Assembly: GCA_016720395.1 (NCBI GenBank)
Contig: JADKKR010000007.1
Span: forward strand, 1-64,000
From: Geobacteraceae bacterium
Lineage (GTDB): Bacteria; Desulfobacterota; Desulfuromonadia; Geobacterales; Pseudopelobacteraceae
Length of the DNA stretch: 64,000 nt
Reading direction: 5' to 3'
The notes beneath the pieces are model-generated. The model saw only the letters and a list, made by a program, of their open reading frames with translations. It made no database searches and had not been told where the DNA came from. Every line of letters begins with the position of its first letter. Position 1 is the first letter of the stretch. The position numbers and the translations under genes were made by a program. Shown one piece after another: positions 16,679 to 25,568 of this stretch.

Positions 16679-17485
16679 ATGCCACGAACCAGAACCACCC
16701 CGGCGACCGCCATGCCGGACATGCAGAAACGCCCAGACAGCCGGAAGATTCCCATCGCCAAGGTCGGCGTCAAGGACATCACCTATCCGATCGTGGTGAT
16801 GGACAAGAACCGCTCGCTGCAGCACACCGTGGCGCGCGTCAATATGTATGTCGATCTGCCGCACCACTTCAAAGGCACCCACATGAGCCGTTTCGTGGAA
16901 ATCCTTAACCGGCATCGCGAACAGATCGCGCTGGATAAACTGGAGACTATTCTCGAAGAGATGAAGGCCAAGCTCGGCTCCGGCAGCGCCCATCTGGAGA
17001 TCCAGTTTCCCTACTTCATCGACAAGCAGGCTCCGGTATCCAAAGCCAGAAGCCTCATGGAATACACGTGTGAATTCAGTGCCTCCATGACCGACAGCCT
17101 CGATTTCGTCCTCGGCATCAAAGTGCCGCTGACCTCACTCTGCCCCTGCAGCAAGGAACTGTCCCGTTTCGGTGCCCATAATCAGCGCAGTGTCATGACC
17201 GTGCGTGTGCGTTACAAGGAATTCATCTGGATCGAGGACCTGGTGGAACTGATCGAGCAGTGCGGCAGCAGTCCGCTCTACTCTCTGCTGAAACGTGAGG
17301 ATGAGAAGTTCGTCACCGAGCAGGCCTACGAGAATCCGCGCTTCGTTGAGGACATGGTGCGCGAGGCTTACTCCCGGCTGGCGGCAATCGACAATATCAT
17401 CTGGTTTTCAGTGGAAACGGAGAACTTCGAATCGATCCACAATCACTCGGCCTACGCTGCCGTGGAGTTAGATCGCAGGGTGTAA
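16679..17485 (+). CDS. folE2: GTP cyclohydrolase FolE2 (type IB)
   Basis: A 268-residue enzyme that converts GTP to 7,8-dihydroneopterin triphosphate, the first step of folate synthesis (and queuosine in some species). Signature segments are KGTHMSRFVEIL, SLCPCSKELSRFGAHNQR (metal-binding Cys) and FESIHNHSAYA. FolE2 works with metals other than zinc, so it can support folate synthesis under zinc limitation. It is preceded by 71 bp after acyP and followed 34 bp later by mqnB. Confidence 0.95.
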   Translation: MPRTRTTPATAMPDMQKRPDSRKIPIAKVGVKDITYPIVVMDKNRSLQHTVARVNMYVDLPHHFKGTHMSRFVEILNRHREQIALDKLETILEEMKAKLGSGSAHLEIQFPYFIDKQAPVSKARSLMEYTCEFSASMTDSLDFVLGIKVPLTSLCPCSKELSRFGAHNQRSVMTVRVRYKEFIWIEDLVELIEQCGSSPLYSLLKREDEKFVTEQAYENPRFVEDMVREAYSRLAAIDNIIWFSVETENFESIHNHSAYAAVELDRRV

Positions 17486-17519
17486 CGCCTGCAGCCAACC
17501 CATCCCAAGGAAATCCTCC

Positions 17520-18299
17520 ATGAAACCGATCCTGATACAGGCCGCCACACCGCAGGAGATCGTCCTGCTCGAGCATGCACTCGGCAGCACCGCTCTCGTG
17601 AGGACCGGCCCCTTCAATTGTGCTGAAGGCAACCTCGCCAATCAGCCGGTGGTCATCTGCGCCGGTGGCATCGGCAAGATCAACGCAGCCGCCGCTGTGA
17701 CAGCCATGATCGAACGGTATCACCCGCGGTTGGTCATCAACACCGGTTGCGCCGGAGCCTACCTGATAAGCGGCCTCTCAGTCGGCGATCTGGCGGTTGC
17801 CAGCGAGGAATGTCTGGGGGATGAGGGGGTGCTGACGTCCGAAGGGTGGAAGGATCTGCACTTCATGGCACTACCGACGCTGATACATGCGAACCGGCTC
17901 TATCACAACACCATCCCGCTCTCAAAACACCCTGCCGAAAAGGCCATGCAGCTGGCCGATTACTACGGCGTCAGAGTTGTGCGCGGCCGCTTCATCACCG
18001 TATCGACCTGCAGCGGTTCCCGCCAGCGGGGCGAGGAGCTTGCCCGGAGATTTCGCGGGATCTGCGAAAACATGGAGGGAGCGGCCATCGCCCAGGTCAG
18101 CCTGCGCTACGGCATAGACTGTCTTGAGATCCGCGGGATCAGCAACCTTGTCGATGAACGGAACATGAAAACGTGGGATATTCCGCGGGCCGTGGAAGCG
18201 GCCCAGCGCTTTGTGCTGAAGTATATCGAGGAAATGGACCGGCCCGGGCCGCAGGCGGCGGGCAACCGGCCGGTCCCGCAGGCAGAGCGCACCGCCTGA
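17520..18299 (+). CDS. mqnB: Futalosine hydrolase (MqnB-type nucleoside hydrolase)
   Basis: A 259-residue member of the purine nucleoside phosphorylase/MTA nucleosidase fold. Family marks are VICAGGIGKINAAAA near residue 45, INTGCAGAY, and CENMEGAAIAQVSLRYGI near residue 180 (the catalytic acidic residue is usually downstream, here in EIRGISNLVDERN). MqnB removes hypoxanthine from futalosine in the alternative menaquinone pathway. An MTA/SAH nucleosidase is the main alternative. A strong terminator follows at once. Confidence 0.8.
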   Translation: MKPILIQAATPQEIVLLEHALGSTALVRTGPFNCAEGNLANQPVVICAGGIGKINAAAAVTAMIERYHPRLVINTGCAGAYLISGLSVGDLAVASEECLGDEGVLTSEGWKDLHFMALPTLIHANRLYHNTIPLSKHPAEKAMQLADYYGVRVVRGRFITVSTCSGSRQRGEELARRFRGICENMEGAAIAQVSLRYGIDCLEIRGISNLVDERNMKTWDIPRAVEAAQRFVLKYIEEMDRPGPQAAGNRPVPQAERTA

Positions 18300-18305
18300 A
18301 ACATG

Positions 18306-18340
18306 AAAAGCCCCGGACGCATGAAGCGAACGGGGCTTTT
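18306..18340. terminator. Intrinsic terminator, probably bidirectional
   Basis: AAAAGCCCCG at 18306-18315 and CGGGGCTTTT at 18331-18340 form a perfect 10 bp stem with a 15 base loop. It separates mqnB from the convergent M48 gene and carries T-runs on both strands. Confidence 0.85.
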
Positions 18341-18362
18341 AAATTTCCGGATGATGAGCCGC

Positions 18363-19241
18363 CTAGCGGGTCATCTCAGTGAAGCGCTTTGTGCGCCTGG
18401 GCAGTGCTGTTGTGTCCACGGGGGCAACCTCCGAACGGCTTACACTTTCCAGACGATCGCCGGTTCCGGGATGGGTGGCGAATATGCCCCCCTGAGAACC
18501 TTTACCGGCCTCTTCCAACCTCCTCAGGTAACCGGTCAGCCCCCGGGGATCGTAGCCTGCAGCTGCCAGGTACCCCCGTGCAGCACTGTCGGCATTCTTC
18601 TCCTGCTCCCTGCCGTAGCCGTTCACCACCAGAGTCTTGAACACATCATCGATGGAGCCTTCAAAGAGCGAAACAAGCCGGGCCGTTTCCTTGGGGCCGA
18701 ACTCACGGGCGGCATTGCTGCCGATCACAGTCAGTGCCTCGCTCCAGCGCGATGACTGGATGGCCGCAATCCCGTCACGGTGGATAACGTGGGCTATCTC
18801 ATGGGCCAGTACAGCAGCCAGTTCATCCTCATTCTTCACCGATGAGAGCATGCCCCTGGTGATCAGGATGATGCCGCCGGGACAGGCAAAGGCATTGATC
18901 TCGGGGGAGTCCAGCAGCGCAAAGTGATATCCGCCGAAGGTGGTCGGCTTATCGGTGTGCAGTGCGATTGTCTGCCCGATCAGGTTAAGATAGTCGGTCA
19001 GGCGGGCATTCCGGTAGAGCGGATAGGTAGAGGTTATGCGTGCTGCAACGGCGCGGCCGACGTAGTATTCCTCGTCTTCGGCCAGCGGGCGGGCAGCCTT
19101 GCCGATGGTTTGAACCGACGAGGTAATCATGCCGATCCGCTCGGGTGTCAGGTCGCTGACCTTGCAGCCGGTCACTATCAGACAGAGGATCACAGGCATG
19201 ACCGCCAGGAACCCACTATGCGTGGGGACAGGGTATCTCAT
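18363..19241 (-). CDS. M48 family metallopeptidase, putative lipoprotein
   Basis: A 292-residue protein with an N-terminal hydrophobic segment ending in a lipobox-like LIVTGC. The zinc motif is HEIAHVIHRDG near residue 145 and a later Glu in EKNADSAARGYL probably provides part of the site. The end carries FATHPGTGDRLESV. It resembles the first M48 lipoprotein of the window in layout but not closely in sequence. Its start overlaps the SH3 gene stop by 4 bp, so it is the last gene of a coupled set with the SH3 protein and the cyclase. Confidence 0.87.
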   Translation of the reverse strand: MRYPVPTHSGFLAVMPVILCLIVTGCKVSDLTPERIGMITSSVQTIGKAARPLAEDEEYYVGRAVAARITSTYPLYRNARLTDYLNLIGQTIALHTDKPTTFGGYHFALLDSPEINAFACPGGIILITRGMLSSVKNEDELAAVLAHEIAHVIHRDGIAAIQSSRWSEALTVIGSNAAREFGPKETARLVSLFEGSIDDVFKTLVVNGYGREQEKNADSAARGYLAAAGYDPRGLTGYLRRLEEAGKGSQGGIFATHPGTGDRLESVSRSEVAPVDTTALPRRTKRFTEMTR

Positions 19242-19696
19242 GGCTGGATCAGCCCTCCCTGCAGCACGAAGGATTCCAGGCTCTTCTCAGAAACAGAGAC
19301 GAGCGTGATTTCATCGACAGCGGCATAGTTCAGGCCCTTGCCTGACTTGCGATACCCGGCTTCGACCTGCGGGTTGAAGCCCTTGCCCGCCAGAGAGACC
19401 TCATCGGCCGAAGTGCCGCCTGATGCCGCCCCCCTTCCGGCTGCTGCAAAACTGCGCGACTCGACAGCACTCTTGTGGATGCAGCCGCTGAACCCCTTTG
19501 CACTGACCAGGTACCAGTCCCCCTTGCGCCCCTTGACAGTCAGCTGGTCTCCCAGCGAAACCTTGAGCCTGACCGGAGCAAAGAACCGGCAATCGGCACG
19601 CACGGCGTTCTCGCGAGTGGTTATTTTGAGGGTTTCTGCTGCAGCTGTCAGGCAGAACAGGCTGCAGAGCAATATGACGATGAGAATTGTTTTCAT
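19238..19696 (-). CDS. Secreted SH3-domain protein
   Basis: A 152-residue protein with a signal peptide (MKTILIVILLCSLFCLTAAA). Residues 25-80 look like a bacterial SH3 domain: an ENAVRADCRFFAPV start, LGDQLTVKGRKGDWYLVSA and GCIHKSAV. The rest is a Gly/Ser/Ala linker and a region ending in LESFVLQGGL. Such domains bind cell wall or protein partners. It overlaps both neighbours (cyclase upstream, M48 peptidase downstream) by 4 bp, which suggests the three act together at the envelope. Confidence 0.8.
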   Translation of the reverse strand: MKTILIVILLCSLFCLTAAAETLKITTRENAVRADCRFFAPVRLKVSLGDQLTVKGRKGDWYLVSAKGFSGCIHKSAVESRSFAAAGRGAASGGTSADEVSLAGKGFNPQVEAGYRKSGKGLNYAAVDEITLVSVSEKSLESFVLQGGLIQP

Positions 19697-21792
19697 TTGT
19701 CCGTCATATGTATCACATTCCAGTCATCAGTCAAGGGCGAAGACGTCAGGCATTCCCGGCACCAGTCACGATAGCGGGCAGTCGGAGCATCCTGAGGCCG
19801 CCGGATGAGCAGCGCTTCGAAAATCTCCTGCGCTGCACGCCACTCCCGGGCATGAAAAAGCTCCATGGCCCGGCGATATCCCGCTGTCCACTGCAGGAGT
19901 TCTGCCGGGGCACGCTCGGCCTCAGCCAGCAGTTCATAGATCCGTATCGGGTGAACCTTGCCTTTGACGGCGATCAGCCCCAATTCGCGGACAACGAAAC
20001 CGTCACCCGCACCCCGCAGGGTCTCTTCACTGAGCATGATGCGGGTGGAAAAGTATTTATTGGCCGATTCCAGGCGCGAGGCAAGATTGACCGTGTCACC
20101 GACCACCGTGTAGTCGAAGAGCCGGTCACTCCCCAGGTTGCCGACAATGGCATCACCGGTATGCATCCCGATACGCATGGAGATGGCCCCCAGACCGCGT
20201 TCCCTGAATGTCCGGTTGACCTGTTCCAGCGCATCAAGAGACGCCAGCGCGGCGCGGCAGGCGTCTCTGGGTGCCTCAGGAGACTCCAGAGGTGCCCCCC
20301 AGAAGGCCATCACACAGTCGCCGATGTATTTGTCGATCACCCCGTGATGCCGGATAACCTCTTCGCTGACCGCATTCAGCACGGCGTGCAGCATAAGCGC
20401 GGTCTCCTCTGGCGGCAGCTGTTCGGCTATCGTGGTAAAACCGGCAATATCGGTAAAAAAGACCGTCACACGGCGTCGCTGACCGCCCGGCTTGATCAGT
20501 TCCGGATTCTTCAGCAGGTGCGCAACTATGGTCTCGTCCATATACTGGGAAAAAGCGCGACGCACGAATCTCCGTTCCCGCCCCTCAGTGGCATAGCTGT
20601 AGATGGAGGCAACGGCAAAGGATGACACCAGGGCTGCCAGCGACGGGATCAGTGCCAGATACCACCCGGCTGTAAAAAGTGCTGCGGGCAGTCCCGCCGC
20701 CGCCAGCGCGAGGGCAGTCAGTAACAGCAGATTTGCAAGCATGGAGGTGTGTGTCAGGACATACCCGCATACGATGACCACGATGACAGCCATGAACAGC
20801 ACGACGGCTGCAGTCGGGACACGCTGCAGATAACCGCCGTGCAGCAGGGCATCCAGGGTGGCGGCATGCACCGTCACGCCCGAGGAGACCGCCGAGACGG
20901 CTGTCGGCTTCAGGTCATACAGACCGGCGGCGGTCAGCCCGAGGAAGACCTGTTTTCCCTTGAACCAGGCTGCCGGATAGCGGGCAGCGCCGGCCTCGCT
21001 GATCAGGTCCACGGCCGGCACGGTCTCATACGGCCGTGCCCCACGCGGGAATCGCACCAGGAGGGCACCGTGATCCAGGGGCAGCGGCACCCCTTTTCGC
21101 TGCAGGATGCCCCGGTTGACGCTGATGAGGTTCCGCTCCAGAAGGTGCCCCAGAACAAAGTGCGGCAGGGTGCGGTCTGCGACCTGAAACAGCAGCGGCA
21201 GGCGCCGGTAGACACCGTCCCTGTCAGGCGTGATCATGACGTTGCCGCCGCCATGGGCGGCAGATGCAAGCGGTGGGATCGGAGTGATGGCAAAGGGAAG
21301 TGAAACGGACGGTTCCTGAGTGTCCGGAATCTTCAGGCGGTCCAGAAAGTCCCGCCCGGCACTGTCCAGCGCCCTTTTATTGGCAGTGGCGAATACCGGC
21401 AGGAACACATTGCCGCTTTGTGCCAGTGACGACGCCAGGATGCTGTCATCTTCATTGCCGTACGATGAGGGCTCGGAAAAGATAATATCCACAAATACCG
21501 CATCAGCCCGGGCAAGTCGCTCAAACAGCGGCGCATAAATCTGGCGCGGCCAGGGCCAGGTGACACCCTCGGCAGCCAGACTGTCCAGGCTCGTCTGGTC
21601 AACCTGCACGATGACAATATCCCGATGCCCCTTGTCAGGATTGCACAGACGGGAGAGGAGATCATAGGCCTTGAGTTCGAAGGTGAAGAAAAGCGGAGTG
21701 AGGGTGAGTGCGGACAGGAGCAATGAGGCAAGTGAGAGCAGCGCAATGCGTGCTAGCTTTGAGCGGGCGGTTTGTGCCTGCCGGTCTGCCAT
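19693..21792 (-). CDS. CHASE2-domain adenylate/guanylate cyclase
   Basis: A 699-residue membrane protein. One N-terminal helix (residues 15-38) precedes a periplasmic CHASE2 domain (about 40-330, with DIVIVQVDQTSL and AVFVDIIFSEPS). Three helices follow (about 335-410). The class III cyclase domain spans about 440-620 with VTVFFTDIAGFTTIAEQ and DKYIGDCVMAFWGAP, which contain the two metal-binding aspartates, and the substrate and transition-state segment RIGMHTGDAIVGNLGS. It should make cAMP (possibly cGMP) in response to an extracytoplasmic signal. The end overlaps the SH3 gene. Confidence 0.92.
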   Translation of the reverse strand: MADRQAQTARSKLARIALLSLASLLLSALTLTPLFFTFELKAYDLLSRLCNPDKGHRDIVIVQVDQTSLDSLAAEGVTWPWPRQIYAPLFERLARADAVFVDIIFSEPSSYGNEDDSILASSLAQSGNVFLPVFATANKRALDSAGRDFLDRLKIPDTQEPSVSLPFAITPIPPLASAAHGGGNVMITPDRDGVYRRLPLLFQVADRTLPHFVLGHLLERNLISVNRGILQRKGVPLPLDHGALLVRFPRGARPYETVPAVDLISEAGAARYPAAWFKGKQVFLGLTAAGLYDLKPTAVSAVSSGVTVHAATLDALLHGGYLQRVPTAAVVLFMAVIVVIVCGYVLTHTSMLANLLLLTALALAAAGLPAALFTAGWYLALIPSLAALVSSFAVASIYSYATEGRERRFVRRAFSQYMDETIVAHLLKNPELIKPGGQRRRVTVFFTDIAGFTTIAEQLPPEETALMLHAVLNAVSEEVIRHHGVIDKYIGDCVMAFWGAPLESPEAPRDACRAALASLDALEQVNRTFRERGLGAISMRIGMHTGDAIVGNLGSDRLFDYTVVGDTVNLASRLESANKYFSTRIMLSEETLRGAGDGFVVRELGLIAVKGKVHPIRIYELLAEAERAPAELLQWTAGYRRAMELFHAREWRAAQEIFEALLIRRPQDAPTARYRDWCRECLTSSPLTDDWNVIHMTDK

Positions 21793-21794
21793 GG

Positions 21795-22461
21795 TCAGCG
21801 TGCACCGAAGATGGAGGTGCCGACCCGGACCAGCGTGGCCCCCTCCTGGATGGCAGCTTCGAAATCCCCGGACATGCCCATGGAGAGCTCCCGCATCTCG
21901 ACTCCGGGGATCCCCTCCGACTCGATCCGCCCTGAGAGACGCCTCAACTCTGAAAAGAAGGGGCGGGCGGCCTCGGGGTCATCAAAGAAAGCAGGCATGG
22001 TCATCAGACCCCTGATCCTGACATACGGCAGTGCCGAGATGTCGCGCACCAGTTGCAGGGCCTCTGTTTCCGTCGTACCGGACTTGGTGGTTTCTCCCGA
22101 AAGATTGACCTGTACGAGGATGTCGCAGCAGCGGCCCAGCCGACCCCACTGTCGGCTGATCTCTTCCGCCAGGGAAAGCCGGTCGACCGAGTGGATCATT
22201 GCGATCAGGCCGGCAAGCTGTTTCACCTTGTTGCTCTGCAGGTGTCCGATGAAATGCCACTCCACCGTTTCCGGGACATCAGCCGCCTTGGCGACCAGTT
22301 CCTGGACATAGTTCTCGCCGAAAACGGACTGGCCGGCCCGGCAGGCCTCCATCACATCCGCCGTCGGACGGGTCTTGGAGACAGCAACCAGACGAACGGC
22401 TGCAGGATCCCTGCCCGCGGCCCGGGCCGCCAGCCTGATCCGGTCCTGAATCTCCTGTAGA

Positions 22462-22478
<17 letters not shown>
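21795..22478 (-). CDS. yggS: YggS/PROSC family PLP-binding protein
   Basis: A 227-residue pyridoxal phosphate homeostasis protein of alanine-racemase-like fold. The PLP lysine lies in VRLVAVSKTRPTADV, and FGENYVQELVAKA, EWHFIGHLQSNKVK and LSMGMSGDFEAAI are typical. It binds PLP and affects amino acid metabolism rather than catalysing a known reaction. The start MSIASNLQ lies 17 bp inside the maf gene end. The cyclase gene begins 2 bp after its stop. Confidence 0.94.
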
Positions 22479-23055
<577 letters not shown>

Positions 23056-23058
23056 GAA

Positions 23059-23346
23059 TCACCCTTCCGGCGGTGTATCAGGGGGCGATGACTGCTTCTT
23101 TTTCCAGGCTTCGCGGGCCATCTGCTCAGCCTCCATCTCCTCCCAGTGCTTCTTCCAGTCTTTTTTGCGGACTTTGGAAAGGATAAAGACCCCGGGGACG
23201 ATGATAATGCCGAAGAAGATACTCATCACATCGCCGTTGACAATGCCGTAGATCAGACACACGATCCCCATCAGCAGGAGCAGTGCCTCCATCGAGAGTA
23301 CGCGACCTATAAGCGAGGCCTCCTGGCGTTGCTTGTCGTTATTCAT
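23059..23346 (-). CDS. Small two-helix membrane protein
   Basis: A 95-residue protein with two membrane helices (about residues 14-33 and 39-58), a basic middle (KVRKKDWKKHWEEMEAEQ) and a Pro-rich end. No family is recognised. It is tightly packed before maf, so it is expressed with maf and yggS. Confidence 0.7.
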   Translation of the reverse strand: MNNDKQRQEASLIGRVLSMEALLLLMGIVCLIYGIVNGDVMSIFFGIIIVPGVFILSKVRKKDWKKHWEEMEAEQMAREAWKKKQSSPPDTPPEG

Positions 23347-23394
23347 GAAAAGTCCTTCGAATTGCAGAGAGTATGCGGCATAAACAGGTGCTTA

Positions 23395-24774
23395 TCACCA
23401 GGGGAACATCTTTCCCGGGTTAAGGATATTGTTGGGATCCAGGGCATGCTTGACGGCTTTCATGGCCGCTATCTGCTCCGGCGACAGTTCCAGTTCTATA
23501 TAGGGCGCCTTTGAGAGCCCGACACCGTGCTCGCCTGACATGGTCCCGTTCAGGTCGAGAGCGGCCTGGAAGACCTCACGAATAGCCTCGTGGGCCTTTT
23601 CCTCCATGCCGGGGATATCCTTGTCGATCATGATATTGACATGAATATTGCCGTCTCCGGCGTGACCGAAGTTGACAATCGGAATGTCATACTTGTTCTG
23701 GATCTTCTCGATAGTCCGGATCACATCCGGCACCTTGCTGCGGGGTACAACGATATCCTCATTGTACTTGGTCGGATTGACGTCCCTGAGCGACGGCGAG
23801 ACCAGGCGGCGCACCTTCCAGAGCGCTTCTGACTCGGCGTTGTCTTTGGCGGCCCGAAACTGTACCAGGCCCAGCGGGGTAATCAGGTCGTGGATCCGTG
23901 CGGCCTGTTTTTCGATCAGGTCACGATCCCCGTCCACCTCGATCAGCAGCACGGCCCTCCCCTCCGGGGGGATTCCCAGGTTGAAACGCTTCTCTACACA
24001 CTGCAGGGTGGCGTAATCCATGAACTCCAGTGTGGTGGGGATGATCTTGGCCCCGATGATGGTGGAGACCGCCTTGGCCGCGCCATCGATGGAGTCGAAG
24101 ATGGTCAGCATGGTTTTTTTGGCTTCCGGCAGCGGCAGCAGTTTGAAGATAATCTTGGTGATAACCCCCAGCGTCCCCTCGCTGCCGCACAGCAGACGGG
24201 TCATGTCATAACCGACCACCGCCTTGTAAGTCTCACCGCCGGTGCGGATGATCTCGCCGGTGGGAAGTACGACCTCCAGTCCCATGACGAAATCACGGGT
24301 CACGCCATACTTGACGCACCGAGGACCTCCGGCGTTTTCGGCGACATTGCCACCGAGTGTCGAAAATTTGAGCGAGGCAGGGTCGGGCGGATAGAACAGC
24401 CCCAGCTTTTCCACCGCCTGCTGGAACTGTTCGGTCACCACACCCGGCTCGACCTCGGCGATCAGGTTTTCAGTATCGATGCGCAAAATGCGGTCCATGC
24501 GTGTGACCACCAGAACAACCCCCCCGGCCTTGGGAAGCGCGCCGCCGGTAAAGCCGCTGCCCGCCCCGCGCGGAAAGACCGGAAAGCCGCGGCGATTGGC
24601 CAGCTTCAGAACAGCCGAGACCTCGGCAGCATCGGCCGGATGGACAACCGCATCGGGGAGAAATTCCATCTGTGTCGCATCATAGCTATAGCAGATCAGG
24701 TCCTGCTTTTCAGTGAGGATATTATCGGCACCCACGATTGACGCAAGCTCATGGATTGTGACTGAATCCAGCAT
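23395..24774 (-). CDS. glcD: FAD-linked oxidase, GlcD/D-lactate dehydrogenase type
   Basis: A 459-residue flavoenzyme of the vanillyl-alcohol oxidase fold, oxidising glycolate, D-lactate or a similar 2-hydroxy acid. The FAD-binding part shows FPVFPRGAGSGFTGGALP and LKFSTLGGNVAENAGGPRCVKYG. The C-terminal part has VNFGHAGDGNIHVNIM and LNGTMSGEHGVGLSK. The start MLDSVTIHEL follows an AGGTG site; a longer frame to 24822 is less likely. No partner GlcE or iron-sulfur GlcF subunit is adjacent, so the electron acceptor is not shown. Confidence 0.9.
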   Translation of the reverse strand: MLDSVTIHELASIVGADNILTEKQDLICYSYDATQMEFLPDAVVHPADAAEVSAVLKLANRRGFPVFPRGAGSGFTGGALPKAGGVVLVVTRMDRILRIDTENLIAEVEPGVVTEQFQQAVEKLGLFYPPDPASLKFSTLGGNVAENAGGPRCVKYGVTRDFVMGLEVVLPTGEIIRTGGETYKAVVGYDMTRLLCGSEGTLGVITKIIFKLLPLPEAKKTMLTIFDSIDGAAKAVSTIIGAKIIPTTLEFMDYATLQCVEKRFNLGIPPEGRAVLLIEVDGDRDLIEKQAARIHDLITPLGLVQFRAAKDNAESEALWKVRRLVSPSLRDVNPTKYNEDIVVPRSKVPDVIRTIEKIQNKYDIPIVNFGHAGDGNIHVNIMIDKDIPGMEEKAHEAIREVFQAALDLNGTMSGEHGVGLSKAPYIELELSPEQIAAMKAVKHALDPNNILNPGKMFPW

Positions 24775-24892
24775 AGAGACACCTTTCCGGGCAGGTTTCG
24801 AAGATAAACAGTTCGGGGTCAACAGGAGGGGCAGACCGGATCACTCCAACGCAACCGCTGCGAGGGAGTCGACACTATCTGAATGCTACGGG

Positions 24893-25567
24893 TTATTGGT
24901 TGGACTGCTTCAGGTAGCATTCGGCCTTGTAGAGGCTGGCATCCGCTGCCAGGGCTGAGGCAGGGAACTCCACAAGAAAGCGGTCGAACAGTTCCAACGC
25001 CGAACGATAGTCGTCCTGTCGATACGCCTTGATGGCCCGTTCAAAAAGTCGTTGTTCAGAGTTTGCAGCACTACCTGCCGTGGCCTGCTTTACCGTCCTG
25101 CCGCGTTTACCTTCGGGGGCAGCGGCTTTAATTCTCGGTTCCCGGCCCTTTTCCCCTTCAGCCTTTTTCAGCTCAACGGCAGGGACCTGCGCGGCAGGTC
25201 CGGCAGACGGGACAGCGCTCACCTTTTCCTGCACCGGGGTCTTCACCGTCTGGTCCGGCGCAAGACCCCGGGTGACCGGAATCTTGAGGACATTGCCCGG
25301 ATAAATCCTGTCGGGATTCTTGATATCGTTAAAGAGCAGAATCTGAGGGTAATAGGTGCCGTGGCCGCTGAATGCGCGAGAGATGCCGAAGAGCGTATCA
25401 CCCTTTTTGACAGTGACCTCCTGCACCAGGACTCCATCCTTTTTCTGAACCTTTTCCTCCGAACCGATCGGCTTCGGAGTATAGAGGAATGACTGCTGGC
25501 CCCAGCCCGGCGCGGCACCTGAGAGTAAAACAGTCGCTGCAATTATTGCAATAAGAGCGTGTGTCAT
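24893..25567 (-). CDS. Secreted LysM protein with C-terminal TPR-like tail
   Basis: A 224-residue protein with a signal peptide and one LysM domain near residues 47-100 (VKKGDTLFGISRAFSGHG, NPDRIYPGNVLKIPV). An Ala/Pro/Lys-rich linker follows, and residues 170-224 look like the start of a tetratricopeptide unit (AYRQDDYRSALELFDRFLVE, ASLYKAECYLKQ). LysM binds peptidoglycan, so it should sit in the periplasm. The ATG at 25567 lies one base from the stop of the large coiled-coil gene, so the two are coupled. Confidence 0.85.
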   Translation of the reverse strand: MTHALIAIIAATVLLSGAAPGWGQQSFLYTPKPIGSEEKVQKKDGVLVQEVTVKKGDTLFGISRAFSGHGTYYPQILLFNDIKNPDRIYPGNVLKIPVTRGLAPDQTVKTPVQEKVSAVPSAGPAAQVPAVELKKAEGEKGREPRIKAAAPEGKRGRTVKQATAGSAANSEQRLFERAIKAYRQDDYRSALELFDRFLVEFPASALAADASLYKAECYLKQSNQ

Positions 25568-25568
25568 A

